NCBI GenBank assembly: GCA_903632075.3
Contig: CAHIKZ030003348.1
Coordinates: 1,781,001 to 1,845,000, forward strand
Reading direction: 5' to 3'
DNA length: 64,000 bases
Origin: Acanthosepion pharaonis
Lineage: Eukaryota; Mollusca; Cephalopoda; Sepiida; Sepiidae
Below, piece by piece: positions 21,401-31,838 of this stretch (position 1 is its first letter; every line of letters begins with the position of its first letter). The translations under genes were made by a program, and so were the position numbers. The notes beneath the pieces were generated by a model. The model was not told the DNA's origin, made no database searches, and was given only the letters and a program-made list of their open reading frames with translations.

Positions 21401-22890
21401 TATTTTTTATGGAATGAACCTAGAAGAAACCATTAGTCAAAAAAGAAAAAAAAATCTGGAAATAGTAAAAGAAAGGAAAAGTGTCTGAAGACTCTTTGAA
21501 AACCTCTTGTACACTATACAAAAATATCTTGGAATTACAGGATGAAATGAGGTTATTGGTTGTAAGAGTTTCTTGCAGATGCTCACACGGAATTGGTTGA
21601 AAAGCATTCAAATTATCCAGGAAAAATAGATAAGTGAAGGTTATCTTTTGCATCTGGGCTTCAAACTTTTCTTTTTCATGTGAAAGCAAAAGAAAAACAA
21701 AAAACAAACAAATGAAAAGTAGAATAAAACAAAACATAAAAGATGTGACTCAAAGACAAAATTGAATCTGATTGCCTTCTTGTGTTGCCAATCGATGAAT
21801 ATTGGTTCCTCAGCACGAGACCAAAAATTGCATTGCAACCAAAATGGCCGACAAATATGCATGTAGAAGCCTCATTGTCAGTCCACTTCATTCTGTTTTT
21901 CCACATATCTTTTTTTCTTTGCATTTTATACATTTATTCAGTACTGATCAGATCAAATGCTTGCAAGTGTTTTCCTTTTCTATTGCTCACTGATCAAAAA
22001 GATCTGATTGACTATTGAAAGGTGACACGAGATCAAAATGCTGTTTATTCCTTTCTCATGATAAATGAAATGGTGTAAACTCACTCAATATAAATTTATC
22101 AGTTAATTTTGTCCAAGCAATAAATTTACATTTGATTGGCTATATTTTCCATTGACTACTTTGTGGTAAATGGTGTATAGGCTTGTGCTATATGACAAAA
22201 CATGCTTCCTTTATAATGATATATGAATTTGAGTCAAACATTAATCAATTTATTCTTAAATACCAGCAAATTAGTTTTAGTCAAAGAATAAATTTCGCCA
22301 AAATGAGAATAAAAAGCAACAAAGAACAAAATAAAAAATACATGGAATAATTAAATAATTAAAATGTTAGAAAAGCAGTAGTGATACTTATTGTACAATG
22401 TATATTCAAATCTATAAAGAATGAAAAAAGTACAATATCAGGAAAGTACAATGAGAAGGAACAGAAATTAAGCTTTTTATCTCATTTTTCTTGTGTTTAT
22501 CTAAGTGTTTTCTTTTCTGGACATAGCTTAATTAAGATTCATTTAAAAGCATATGAAAACCTACTAAACTCCATCCGCAACATGTAAGAAATACAAGTAT
22601 AATTGCTTCATTCACATGTAAAAAAAACAGACTAAAAATAATGAAAGCACTAATAAAAAAGGAAAAAGCCGACACTCAATAACATCAACTATGAACATGG
22701 CCACAATGTGCTGACCATGTTTGAAAAATAAAGCATTCCTATAACTCTTGATAAATACATAAAAAATTAATACGTTCAGTAAAAAATAAAAATTACCCTT
22801 GATAATGCTTAAAGGAATAGCCAAAAGTGCTCAGATATAAAAAAAAAAATATTTGAACAATTTTTACACACTCTATATCAAAACAAGAAA
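21400..22890. other. No recognised feature (about 1.5 kb)
   Basis: AT-rich, with short overlapping frames of no known family. A weak resemblance to LINE-B around 21780-21830 is too short to call. Confidence 0.4.
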
Positions 22891-22899
22891 AAATATATA

Positions 22900-23160
22900 A
22901 CTGTAAGTTCTATGCTGACAGTTTCTTCTCTCACACTTCTTACTTGTAGTAATCTCTTCCGGCTTCTTCATTCCAAGTGAACTCTGGTCTTGAAAAATTT
23001 AAATGCAATGTCAATCATTATCTTCTGTCTTCATAATTCTTGTTCTGTTATTGTCCTCCCTCCTTAATAGTAGTTTTTCTCATATTCTCTAACATTCAGT
23101 AACCTCTTGCATCCTAGTGGCTTTATTGCCTTGCTTGGGGCAAAATGATTAAAAAATAAA
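22900..23160 (+). mobile_element. LINE-A 3' end
   Basis: Contains the family strings 'ctgtaagttctatgctgaca', 'gaaaaatttaaatgcaatgt' and 'gccttgcttggggcaaaatg', ending in an A-rich tail. It resembles the copies at 36.4-36.6 and 38.4-38.6 kb. No open frame. Confidence 0.7.
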
Positions 23161-23199
23161 TAGATAAAAATATAGCATTCGAATTTGGGAAGCAAAATT

Positions 23200-23270
23200 T
23201 TGCCACTGGTTCCTTCCGCTGAAGATGATTCCGGGCGGAATTGAAAGCTTGGGAGAAATTAATAATGTCC
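23200..23270 (+). ncRNA. Hammerhead-like motif, weak
   Basis: CTGAAGA at 23219-23225 fits the hammerhead core CUGANGA. A hairpin (attcc-gggc-ggaat) follows, then GAAA at 23243-23246. This order is core box, stem II, core box. I cannot draw a convincing stem III with a UH cleavage site, so it is at best a decayed ribozyme from a Penelope-like element. Confidence 0.3.
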
Positions 23271-24455
23271 CGGAGAGCATCATAATCTCCAATATATATG
23301 TCTATATATTTATATCTATATTTGTGTACATAATTTACAAGTGTATCTTGTATAATCAATATTACTGTGTAATTATGTTATTGTATTTTCCTTCTTCTAT
23401 TTCGCATTCTCTTCCCAAGCAACACTTCTCCCTTCGCCTTGATGACCATTCCCTAGATTCTAATTTCTTCAGAGTGAAAATGGTTGGCCCTCTGCCAGGC
23501 ATAGTTTTCTGAATAATTAGCATGAAAGCCCAAACAAGCCATGGCACCATTCCAGAATATGTTTATTTTCCTCATACAAAGGTCTTTGTTCTGTGCTTTT
23601 ATTTATTTATTTATTTATTTTTCATTTTCATCACTTTCCTTACAGACTCTTGCTCAGTATTGCTACTTCTTGGCCTCTGTCTATTCATTACTTCAGGCTC
23701 TTCCCAAAACTACCCGCCATCCAAACTTACTTGCAACCATCATTCCTCACACCCTAATTCTATCTAGACACAGACACCTGCCCCCAAAATTTGAAACTGC
23801 TAAATTTTGGTTTCAATCCAAAGAATAGCCATTGTACAGATCCTGCCATATTAATATCTTTTTTTTTTCAACTAAAACTATTCAATAGCTATTTGAATAT
23901 TTGTAATGAAGTATATTCAGATAGACATGTTCGGATTAGTAGCATGCATTCCTAAAAATTAATTTATACAATATTCATTATATGTACTAGTTTTAACCCA
24001 TTAAAATTTCACAGTTTTCCTGTTTTAATATTCTGATGATTCTCATCATCTTAATACTTAAGTTAATGATTGAATAAGCTGATGGCAACAATAAAATACC
24101 ATAGAAATTCCCCTATTGCATTGTTAAATATTTAAGATTAACAACTTTAACAAAATATTGCAATAACAAACATAAATATGAATGCTGGTTGTTATTTTAA
24201 GAAGTAAGGGGGTACAAATGAAAAGATTTGAAATTGGCAAATTTTTTCATTTCACTGAAACAGACATTAAACACTTCTTTCTTCCCTTTTATCTTTCTTT
24301 CTTTTATTTTCTCACTGAAAAGAAGTAGCATCTTTTCCCCTCTTTCCATGTGATCAAAACAGAATAGTCCATTATTTATGAGATAATGGCAGGTCGTAAC
24401 GGTCGTGCAAACTAACAAAAGCAGGGATAAGAACAGTTATAATAGGATATTAATT
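23270..24455. other. No recognised feature (about 1.2 kb)
   Basis: AT-rich, with a short (TTTA)n stretch near 23600. Open frames are short and overlapping, with no domain signature. Confidence 0.4.
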
Positions 24456-24459
24456 CTGC

Positions 24460-24582
24460 AGGTCAATTATTCGAGAAATGATTGAAAAAGAGGGAGTAAC
24501 TCTTTCGTCGATGCAGGGTAGTGAACAGTTGGCAGATGTACTCACAAAGGATGGCTCACTGAGTACAAAGAAGCACATATAA
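24460..24582 (+). pseudogene. Ty1/Copia RNase H C-terminal remnant
   Basis: The frame reads RSIIREMIEKEGVTLSSMQG, then SEQLADVLTKDGSLSTKK and a stop. The Q-L-A-D-x-L-T-K block, preceded by IREM..., is the standard end of Copia RNase H. Upstream sequence is out of frame, so only this tail remains. A nearby LTR was not delimited. Confidence 0.7.
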
Positions 24583-24896
24583 AAAAAAAGCCTAGAACTA
24601 AAGCCTTTATTGAGTTAAATTGTTCGAATTTTTTGTCTATATTTGTTTACTGAACAAAGAAGAAGCGAGGAGATTAGTGAGTAGTTACTCTCTGTGATAT
24701 GAAAAACCTACAAATGAAATTACCACGTGAGAACGAGAGAAAACATTATTGAGTTGGAAATATAGATGAATAGAGAAAGGTGTTGTGAGATTACTTAACA
24801 AATTACTAAATATTTATATGTTAAATTAATAAGAATTATAACATTTACTAATCTTTCTTTCTATGGATCCTATAGTCGCTTATTTAAGCCAAGATT

Positions 24897-25078
24897 TAAA
24901 TCCAGGAAGAGGCAGTTGAAATTTATGGGGCACATAATGAGGAAGGAAGGCTTTGAAAATCTGATGCTCACAGGACAGATAGAGGGAAAGAAAGATAGTG
25001 AAAGCAACACGTATCATACTTGATGGATGGTAGAACAGAGTTTGGGAGAAATAGCAAAAAGACACAATTTATTAACAG
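24897..25078 (+). pseudogene. LINE-C C-terminal fragment
   Basis: Reads KSRKRQLKFMGHIMRKEGFE, then NLMLTGQIEGKKDSES and a WMVEQSLGEIAKRHNLLTV block. This is the C-terminus of an endonuclease/reverse-transcriptase-type LINE, called LINE-C here. It is directly followed by a SINE head at ~25100. Confidence 0.75.
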
Positions 25079-25099
25079 TTACAAGGGACAGGAAGGGCA

Positions 25100-25185
25100 C
25101 CCCGGCGTGGTGTAATGGTTAGCAAGCTTGCCTTGCCCCATACTTTCGGCCTTGTGCCACATCTAAGCTACGCTTGGAAAATCTC
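25100..25185 (+). mobile_element. tRNA-derived SINE (second type), internally deleted
   Basis: 'gcgtggtgtaatggttagca' is an A-box-type head. It is followed by 'tttcggccttgtgccacatc' and 'taagctacgcttgg', the body of the SINE seen in tandem on the minus strand at 37555-38095. The B-box part is deleted. Confidence 0.65.
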
Positions 25186-25189
25186 TACA

Positions 25190-25650
25190 AGGGACAGGAA
25201 GATTTCTTTGGTGACGAAGAAAAAAATACTAAGCTGTTACGTGACATCTGTCTTTCTTTACGGTAGCGAATGCTGAACGATTTCCTCAAAGATGAAGAAG
25301 AGACTCGAGGCCACGGAGATGTGGTTCTACAGAAGGATGCTGAGGATATCATGGACTGAGCGTGTGAGCAACGATGAGCGGATGCAAACAAGGAGGAGGC
25401 TTATACTTAACATCAGGAAGAGGCAGCTGAAGTCCCTAGGACACACAACGAGGAAGGAGGGCTTGGAGAATCTGATACTCACGGGTCGAATAGAGGGAAA
25501 GAGAGACAAAGTAAAACAACGCATGACATACCAAGCGGCTTTAAGCAAGTGGATGGCAGAACGTGGTCTGGGGATGGTGGCAGAGGGAAGGAATTTGCTG
25601 AGAGCTGCAAGGGATGGAGGGGTGTAGAGAGCCATGATCGCCTTACGTCA
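25190..25650 (+). pseudogene. LINE-C fragment, left arm of a palindrome
   Basis: A frame from 25292 gives MKKRLEATEMWFYRRMLRIS, then WTERVSNDERMQTRRRLILN, IRKRQLKSLGH, EGLENLILTGRIEGKRDKVK and a KWMAERGLG block. It is the conserved C-terminal region of this LINE. The preceding bases decode in another frame to a CWTIS-like block. The first ~310 bp are mirrored at 25655-25965. Confidence 0.85.
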
Positions 25651-25654
25651 CTTC

Positions 25655-25990
25655 CCCTCTATTCAACCCGTGAGTATAAGATTCTCCAGGTCTTCCGTCC
25701 CCATTATGTGTCCCAGGAACTTCAGCTGCCCCTTTCTGGTGATAAGTATAAGCCTCCTCCTTGTTTGCATCCGCTCATCGTTGCTCACATGCACGGTCCA
25801 TGATATCCTCAGCATCATTCTGTAGAACCACATCTCCGTGGCCTCGAGTCTCTTCTTCATCTTTGAGGAAATCGTCCAGCATTCGCTGTCGCAAAGAAAG
25901 ATAGATGTCACGTAACAGCTTAGTATTCTTTTTCTTCGTTACTAAAGAAATCTTCCTGTCTGGCAATACCCTTGTGGCGGCCTTCCCCAC
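25655..25990 (-). pseudogene. LINE-C fragment, right arm of a palindrome
   Basis: The minus-strand frame 25911-25663 reads MTSIFLCDSECWTISSKMKK, then RLEATEMWFYRMMLRISW and ITRKGQLKFLGHIMGTEDLE. This is an inverted, slightly diverged copy of 25190-25505. It is closer to the family consensus at CWTIS and LKFLGHIM than its partner. Confidence 0.85.
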
Positions 25991-26399
25991 ATTAATTTAA
26001 CTTTAGATTAGGAAACAAGGCTCAAGTAAAAAAAAGATAACCAAAAGACATTGATACACATAAAATATGTATGAAAAAAGATGTACAATATCAAACAAAC
26101 ATGTGAAAGAAAGCATGCGTTTAAGTAAGAAAAGATTGAATTAACCAAGTGTTGTCTCTCTGTAACTGTTATTTTAGTGTTCAATGAGAAATAGTCATTT
26201 AGTTCAAAGTTCACTGGAAGAATGTTCATGAGAGTCTCTTGTAATGATTGTTCTTGAAAGATTTTGCTGTGTAATAAGAGTTTATGTGAGTGTATACAAG
26301 GTATGTTCAGCATGTGAGTGGTGTGTGTGAGTGAGAAGGTTGGCGCATGGTTTCAACTGTCGTGGATTCCTTTGGCTGTTTGAATTCTCACTAGTTGGG

Positions 26400-26575
26400 A
26401 TGAGAAAAATCTTGGCTTAAATAAGCGACTGCAGGCTCCAAATCGTTGCGCGGGAAGAATTATTCTTCACGTGCAAACGATCTGATTGTTTGGCATCGAC
26501 CAATCAGTGAGCGAGCTTTGTGGAGACTTAAGAAAGCTTCTGTGATCCGCTTCTCCCAAAAGTGTACAAAACTGA
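26400..26575 (-). promoter_or_regulatory. Promoter-like block, possibly LTR U3
   Basis: Reading the minus strand, a GC-richer block contains TGATTGGTC (inverted CCAAT), CACGTG (E-box) and a TATA-like TTATTTAAGCC about 60-100 bp further on. The string AGTCGCTTATTTAAGCC, part of a longer exact match, also occurs in plus orientation at ~24874. No LTR boundary was established, so 'promoter' is inference from motifs. Confidence 0.35.
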
Positions 26576-26849
26576 CTACTTAAAAATAGAGCGATTACAA
26601 AATTGTCGCATTACTGCGATTTGTAAATTGCCTGTTATAACGTAATGGTGATTTACAAACCAATGAATGATTGGCGTTATATGTGATTTATATTTTTGTA
26701 CTTATTTATGTTCGTGCGTAATAGATCCACACACTCTACCCAGCTTTTGGAATGCGTCCTTGGCCATCCCATTACGTCTACGGATCTGTGTCACATTTAC
26801 CATTCTCTGTCAGAACGCTTCTTAGATATTTAAACTCCCACGTCTAAAT

Positions 26850-27690
26850 AATGACTTAAACATTTAATATTAATAATAAGTAAAAGGCGGTAAAGTAAAC
26901 TTGGAGCATATTTACAATTTAGAAAAAGAACACGAAATAATTCCTATATTTTAATAACCATGAACAAACGAAATCATATTATTGACACTTTTAAATAATG
27001 AATTACACATTTAATATTAGTAATAAGTAAAAAGATTTATAGAACTTCCTTGGCGCATCCTTGCAATTTAAGAAGGGAACACAAAGTAATTCCTATATTT
27101 TAATCACCCTGAATAAAAGAAATCATATTGTTTAAAATAATGACTTTGTAATGACAAAAGTACACAGGTGTAGACTTTAAGAAAGCTTTATTCAACTGAG
27201 AATACAAGGTTTGTGTATAGTGTCCTTTTATAGACCCATTAAACAGAAATAGCTCTCTCAAAGAAGAGAGTAAAAAAGAACAAGAGGAGACTACTCTTGA
27301 TTATCCATAACAGACTTACACATTTAATATTAGCAATAATCAATAAAAGGCTGTGTAGAACTTGCTTGGAGCATATTTGCAATTTCAGAAGAAAACACAA
27401 AATAATTCCTATCTTTTAATAACCCCGAACAAAAGAAATCATATTATTGACACTTTTAAATAATGACTTACACATTTAATAAATAAAAGGCTGTATATAA
27501 CTTCTCTTGGCACATCCTTGCAATTCAGGAAGAGAACACAAAGTAATTCCTATATTTTAAAAAAACCTGAAGCTAAAAATAAAAATAAAAAATCATATTG
27601 TTTTAAATAATGACTTACATAAGGCTGTATAGAACTTCTCTTGGCGCATCCTTGCAATTCAGGAAGAGAACACAAAGTATTTTAAAAAAG
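26850..27690 (+). repeat. ~150-bp satellite, about 5 units, AT-rich
   Basis: Units begin near 26854, 27001, 27313, 27463 and 27609. Each carries 'acatttaatatta', 'gcgcatccttgcaattta' (or gagcatatttgcaattt), 'cctatattttaataacc' and 'aaagaaatcatatt'. Unit 3 is separated from unit 2 by a 166-bp LTR insertion. Two more units of this satellite lie 13 kb away at 40025-40310. Confidence 0.85.
27147..27312 (-). mobile_element. Solo LTR, 166 bp, TSD GACTT
   Basis: On the minus strand the element starts TGTTATGGATAATC and ends GTCATTACA. It contains a TATA-box (TCTATAAAAGG at 27224-27234) and AATAAA about 35 bp downstream (27187-27192). Perfect GACTT copies flank it at 27142-27146 and 27313-27317. The flanking satellite unit reads through when the LTR and one GACTT are removed. 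TG...CA ends, a 5-bp duplication, TATA and poly(A) signal together define an LTR. Confidence 0.88.
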
Positions 27691-27694
27691 CTGA

Positions 27695-30015
27695 AGCTAA
27701 AAATAAAAATTCATACGATTTTCTTTTTATTTAGGTTTAAAGAATAATGACAATATCCTTTCTGTAAACTATAAAAATGTATTGTTTTACTTTAATTTCG
27801 TTATAGCTTTAAAAGCCATCAGTAAAAAACTGTAGTTAATATGTTTTCGTTTATTAAATGTATCAAAATACATGAATTCGCTTTCGTTCTCATTTTAAAT
27901 AGCAAAGAAACACTGAAGAATTTTTTTATATAGTTTTTACTATATATTTTTACTATAGTTTTATTTTATTTTTACTATGGTTTTATATAGTTTTACACTA
28001 TATATAGTTTTTTATATAGTTTTTACAATAGTTTTTACTAGTAATAATAAATACGTTTTTAATAGCCTAGACATTCAGAGAAATCTGCTTTCGCTAATGA
28101 TAGAAATAAATCATAAACAAACAAAAGTCACCATTGAATTCCTTGCCAATAAAGAAATAATTAAATAATGGAAATAAAATCAACAGAAACGAACCGAATA
28201 TTGCACCGGGCAGAAGGGCGTCTTTTTTACAACCCGTTCTACCCCAAACCAAAAACTATCATCTAAGCATTGTGCATCAGTGTTTTAAAGAGATGATGTC
28301 ACCGTCCCTCTTAATTTGGACACCCACAGTGTCATCTAATTGCAGTTACTCCCGTGGGAGCTGGGAGAGGTCTGGTGGACAAAAAAAAAATAATGATAAT
28401 AATAATAATGATATAAAGCTTAGAAAAAGCGTAGCACAATAAAAATAACTGTTTTTAAATCTGCACATATTTTGCTAATTCATTTGATGCATAGAAAGGT
28501 CTTCCCGAGATTTCATTTTTATTTGGCTATGGACCCCAGGGGGAGGGTGTCTTCTGTTTTATTTATTTATTTATTCTAATTTATTTGCTGGTGATTCACG
28601 CGACATCTTTAGGGAGATTCTGGTGGATAGGGAGAAAACGTGTCTAAAAGGACACAAAAAGCTAATCCCCTCACCATTCTTTGCTTCTGTGAAATCTCCC
28701 CAACCATTACACTCAGAAAACAGAGACCGTGGACTGGGGCAGATGAAAAAAAATTATTATTAACCTGTAGAGTGAAGCATATGAATTAAAATTCTAGCCA
28801 GCAACCTGTACAGGTAAATAAAATTTGAATTGCATTCTAAATTAACCATTTTGAATAAATAAACATACATATATAATTTTTACTTCTGTTACCGGCTGTA
28901 ACAGTAAACTTGTCCAAATCGTGTAAAAGCATGGAATAATTGTCCATCCCACAAAATGTTTAATATCTAAAAAAAATCCACTAAACTAATTGAGTTTCTG
29001 TTTACTAGGTTTTCAGATAAGGCCATCTTGACACCATTTGTCGTAAAAATCACTGAAAAACCCTTTGAGTTATTAAGCTAGAAAAAGAACAGGTTAAAAT
29101 CGTTTTGTGTCAGCCCTACTAAATCTTCCCAACTGAGCAATGGTAAGAGGAAAAAGATCATTCAGACCTTCAGTAATGGTACTAACATTCATACTTTGGC
29201 TTCCATCTTCAAAGTCCATTCAAGAAGGATCTAGAGAACAATGAATAAGTTTAAAAAAAGAGGGAACAATAGAGAAGAAAACTGGATCAGGAGGTCCGAA
29301 CCAACAAGTTCGGATCCAAATTTAAAGCTTTGCGCTAAATACAGGATTATTGTTCAAAGTAGACCGTACCAATAGTGTTATAAAACCTCGACCACACCGA
29401 AGTAAATTCCAATAAAAAGATATCTTTAATCAAAACCTTTTCTAAGATGTCTTGGTGTGGATCATTTCAAAGCTTAATCTAACAGTTGAACAATTTTACT
29501 GTCACACCCCGTATATCAAGCACTGTTTTATTACTACCACCACTCACTTGGTTATACTTTATATATACCTATATTTTTAGTAACACTAAGGCTATATTCT
29601 CGGCCCCGGTAAAATCGACACCAAGGCTATTTTGCCGGTAAATATAAATATTGTTTTAGAACTAAGATAAATCAAGACTTGATAAGCCAACTCCATTCAC
29701 TAAGAAATTATCCGGTGACAGGGATCTTGTGTGTTATTCTACTTGGGAAGGATCTTTAAGTCTAAAAATAGGTAATGATAGATATTCTCATTCATTTTCT
29801 TTCCTCTTTTAAATTCTAGCTAAAACATGTAGTCACACTGGGGGACGTTCATTTTCAATGTCTTACTTTTTTCTCGTGATTTTTGTACTCTTTCGCACAC
29901 GTGTCTATCCCGTAGACCTACACGAATTTCACACACACAAACGCCTTCTCTAATTTAAACGCTTTATGGAACTAGTCTTTATATGTATTATTCGTTTATT
30001 GTAATTGTAATACTT
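27695..30015. other. No recognised gene or element (about 2.3 kb)
   Basis: AT-rich sequence. It includes a simple-repeat patch of ttttactatatag-type motifs (27925-28050). I found no exon-like frame, splice-flanked block or terminal repeat. Confidence 0.4.
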
Positions 30016-30018
30016 CTG

Positions 30019-30130
30019 TTAATACATGCATCGTTTATTATAAACAGAGCATTTACTTAAATATTTGTATCTATAAAAAGAATGTATAAACATAAAAATA
30101 TCTTTAAATAACTGTCGGACTTTGTCCATT

Positions 30131-30135
<5 letters not shown>
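30019..30135 (-). repeat. Dispersed block shared with 52.2-52.6 kb
   Basis: 'cagagcatttacttaaatat', 'ttgtatctat' and 'tgtcggactttgtccatttt' also occur at 52450-52555 (same strand) and inverted at 52215-52316. The minus strand of each copy can be read as YKYLSKCSVYNK, but the frame is not otherwise conserved, so coding is unlikely. A (TA)n run follows in two of the three copies. Confidence 0.75.

Positions 30136-30195
<60 letters not shown>
30136..30195. repeat. (TA)n microsatellite
   Basis: About 60 bp of uninterrupted TA between the dispersed block and the hammerhead palindrome. Confidence 0.95.
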
Positions 30196-30198
<3 letters not shown>

Positions 30199-30320
30199 GT
30201 TGGATAGATGTGAGTTTGTGACCCTGGATTTCACGCTTTAGCGATCGTCAGACAAGTTTGTCAGTTTGTCTGACGATCGCTAAAAGCGTGAAACCCAGGG
30301 TCACATCTATCCAACCAATT
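30196..30320. ncRNA. Palindromic pair of hammerhead-like motifs
   Basis: An inverted repeat with ~55-60-bp arms. The plus-strand arm has CTGACGA (30270-30276), stem II cgct-aaa-agcg, GAAA (30290-30293), a mini stem III ccc-a-ggg and TC at 30301-30302 as the predicted cleavage position. The minus-strand arm carries the same order (CTGACGA at 30251-30245). Inner stem I is short (TGT/ACA). The ends 'ggttggatagatgt' and 'acatctatccaacc' pair perfectly. A U-U mismatch sits at the base of stem II. Confidence 0.6.
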
Positions 30321-30386
30321 ATGTTAACTCTATCTCTGATATTGAGCGCTTTCTAATAAGTACCGTATATAATATATAAATAATTA

Positions 30387-30425
30387 TATATATATATATA
30401 TTTATTTATATTTATATACACACTT

Positions 30426-30503
<78 letters not shown>
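30387..30503. repeat. (CA)n(TA)n compound microsatellite
   Basis: Short TA run, then cac repeats (30421-30450), then ~50 bp of TA. It separates two inverted copies of ctctatctctgatattgagc (at ~30328 and ~30550). Confidence 0.9.
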
Positions 30504-30507
<4 letters not shown>

Positions 30508-30582
30508 GAAATATAGCCTTAAGATGTGCTATATTTATGAGATAAAGAGCTCAATATCAGAGATAGAGCGTGTGTAGATATA

Positions 30583-30693
30583 AAAAGTGAACATAGTCAA
30601 CACTTAGAGGCGACAGTTAAAATCATCAGGCCTGACGATTGCATCTAGCATGAAACAGACTGTCGTCTCTAAGTGTTGACTTCTATGTTCACT

Positions 30694-30695
<2 letters not shown>
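30583..30695 (+). ncRNA. Hammerhead ribozyme-like RNA, type I fold
   Basis: Order on the plus strand: outer stem I (agtgaacatag, gtcaacacttagag); inner stem I AGGC (30628-30631); core CTGACGA (30632-30638); stem II tgc-atcta-gca; core GAAA (30652-30655); mini stem III ca-gac-tg; T and C (cleavage after 30664); inner stem I GTCT; outer stem I ctctaagtgttgac, ctatgttcact. Inner stem I pairs 4/4 with one G-U, and outer stem I pairs over ~25 bp. Tiny stem III is typical of hammerheads in Penelope-like elements and retrozymes. Stem II has a U-U at its base, so activity is uncertain. Confidence 0.65.

Positions 30696-30698
<3 letters not shown>

Positions 30699-30739
<41 letters not shown>
30699..30739. 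repeat. (TA)n microsatellite
   Basis: About 40 bp of TA directly downstream of the hammerhead-like fold. Confidence 0.95.
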
Positions 30740-30742
<3 letters not shown>

Positions 30743-30744
30743 TA

Positions 30745-31190
30745 ACTTTCTTTCCTCTTTTAAAGAAACGCGAGCAAACCCCTGTTATACCCCCCACCAG
30801 CTTGCAAATTGTGCCATCATTGCTTTTTCAACGATTGGTGGTATTATGTATGAGTCTGGTCATAGGTTTAACGACGAGAACTGTGAAATCAGTGCACATT
30901 TAATTCATTTTCTTCTTAAAAAATTTTTTTTTTTTCTCCTGATCATACTGTCATTTATTAAGTCAAAACTTCGGCCAGATTTGTGAAGATGAACAACCAG
31001 AATATTACTGCGATGCTTGTATAGTCTTTATTTGGAGATTCATGGAAGTTTTACCAATGTACATCAATGGGCTTTTTATACAATTTATTTTATATATTTC
31101 TACTTCCGTCTTGTCGTTGTTTCTACTTCATAAAAACCTGTTATACTTGTTTTCAGCCTTGATAAGAACCACCGTGTCTGTCTGTCTGTC
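30745..31190. other. No recognised feature
   Basis: AT-rich spacer with no repeat unit. Only short frames of no known family. Confidence 0.4.
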
Positions 31191-31195
31191 TGCCC

Positions 31196-31196
31196 G

Positions 31197-31251
<55 letters not shown>

Positions 31252-31427
31252 GTCGTCTCTTCATGTCTTTCGAAATATCTATCTTTAGTCTCTTCATCAC
31301 TTGCTCTGTATCTACGCCAGTCTTACATATCTATCTATCCTACCTTTATGCATTGAGTCATATTCTTATATCTATTTGTCTTTCATGTTTATCTCAGTCT
31401 CTTCATATCTATCTATCTATCTATCTA

Positions 31428-31457
<30 letters not shown>
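31196..31457. repeat. (TCTA)n and (TA)n simple repeats
   Basis: A clean TCTA run at 31196-31252, degenerate continuation, another TCTA run at ~31410-31430 and TA to 31457. Serine/isoleucine/tyrosine-rich frames here are repeat artefacts. Confidence 0.9.
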
Positions 31458-31460
<3 letters not shown>

Positions 31461-31644
31461 TGTAACCCGGATATAAGAGACCCGGATATAAGAGAAACCC
31501 GGATATAAGAGAGATTTTCTCTGGTCCCAAATTAGAGCCTTTGTTAATGTATATAAAATAGACCAAACCCGGATATAAGAGAAACCCGGATATAAGAGAC
31601 TTCTTCTCCGGTCCCAACAACCCTCTTATATCCGGGTTACACTG
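31458..31644. mobile_element. pogo/Tigger-like MITE, short copy
   Basis: 187 bp from CAGTGTAACCCGGATATAAG to its inverse, inserted in (TA)n so that TA flanks it. It shares 'ttctctggtcccaaattaga' with 7120-7511 but has a single, not triplicated, interior. It is closer to the presumed ancestral form. Confidence 0.85.
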
Positions 31645-31747
31645 TATATATATATATATATACATATATATTAATATAGCCTATTTCGTAGTTTGTGACT
31701 ATCTATCTCATAGAGTGCCTGCCTATCTATCTATCTATCTATCTATC

Positions 31748-31778
<31 letters not shown>

Positions 31779-31806
31779 CATTTCGTAGTATGTGACAATC
31801 TATCTA

Positions 31807-31838
<32 letters not shown>

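Noticed and set aside
24030..24055. CTGATGA near 24036 as another hammerhead
   Set aside because: A hairpin follows, but there is no GAAA after it and no possible stem I.
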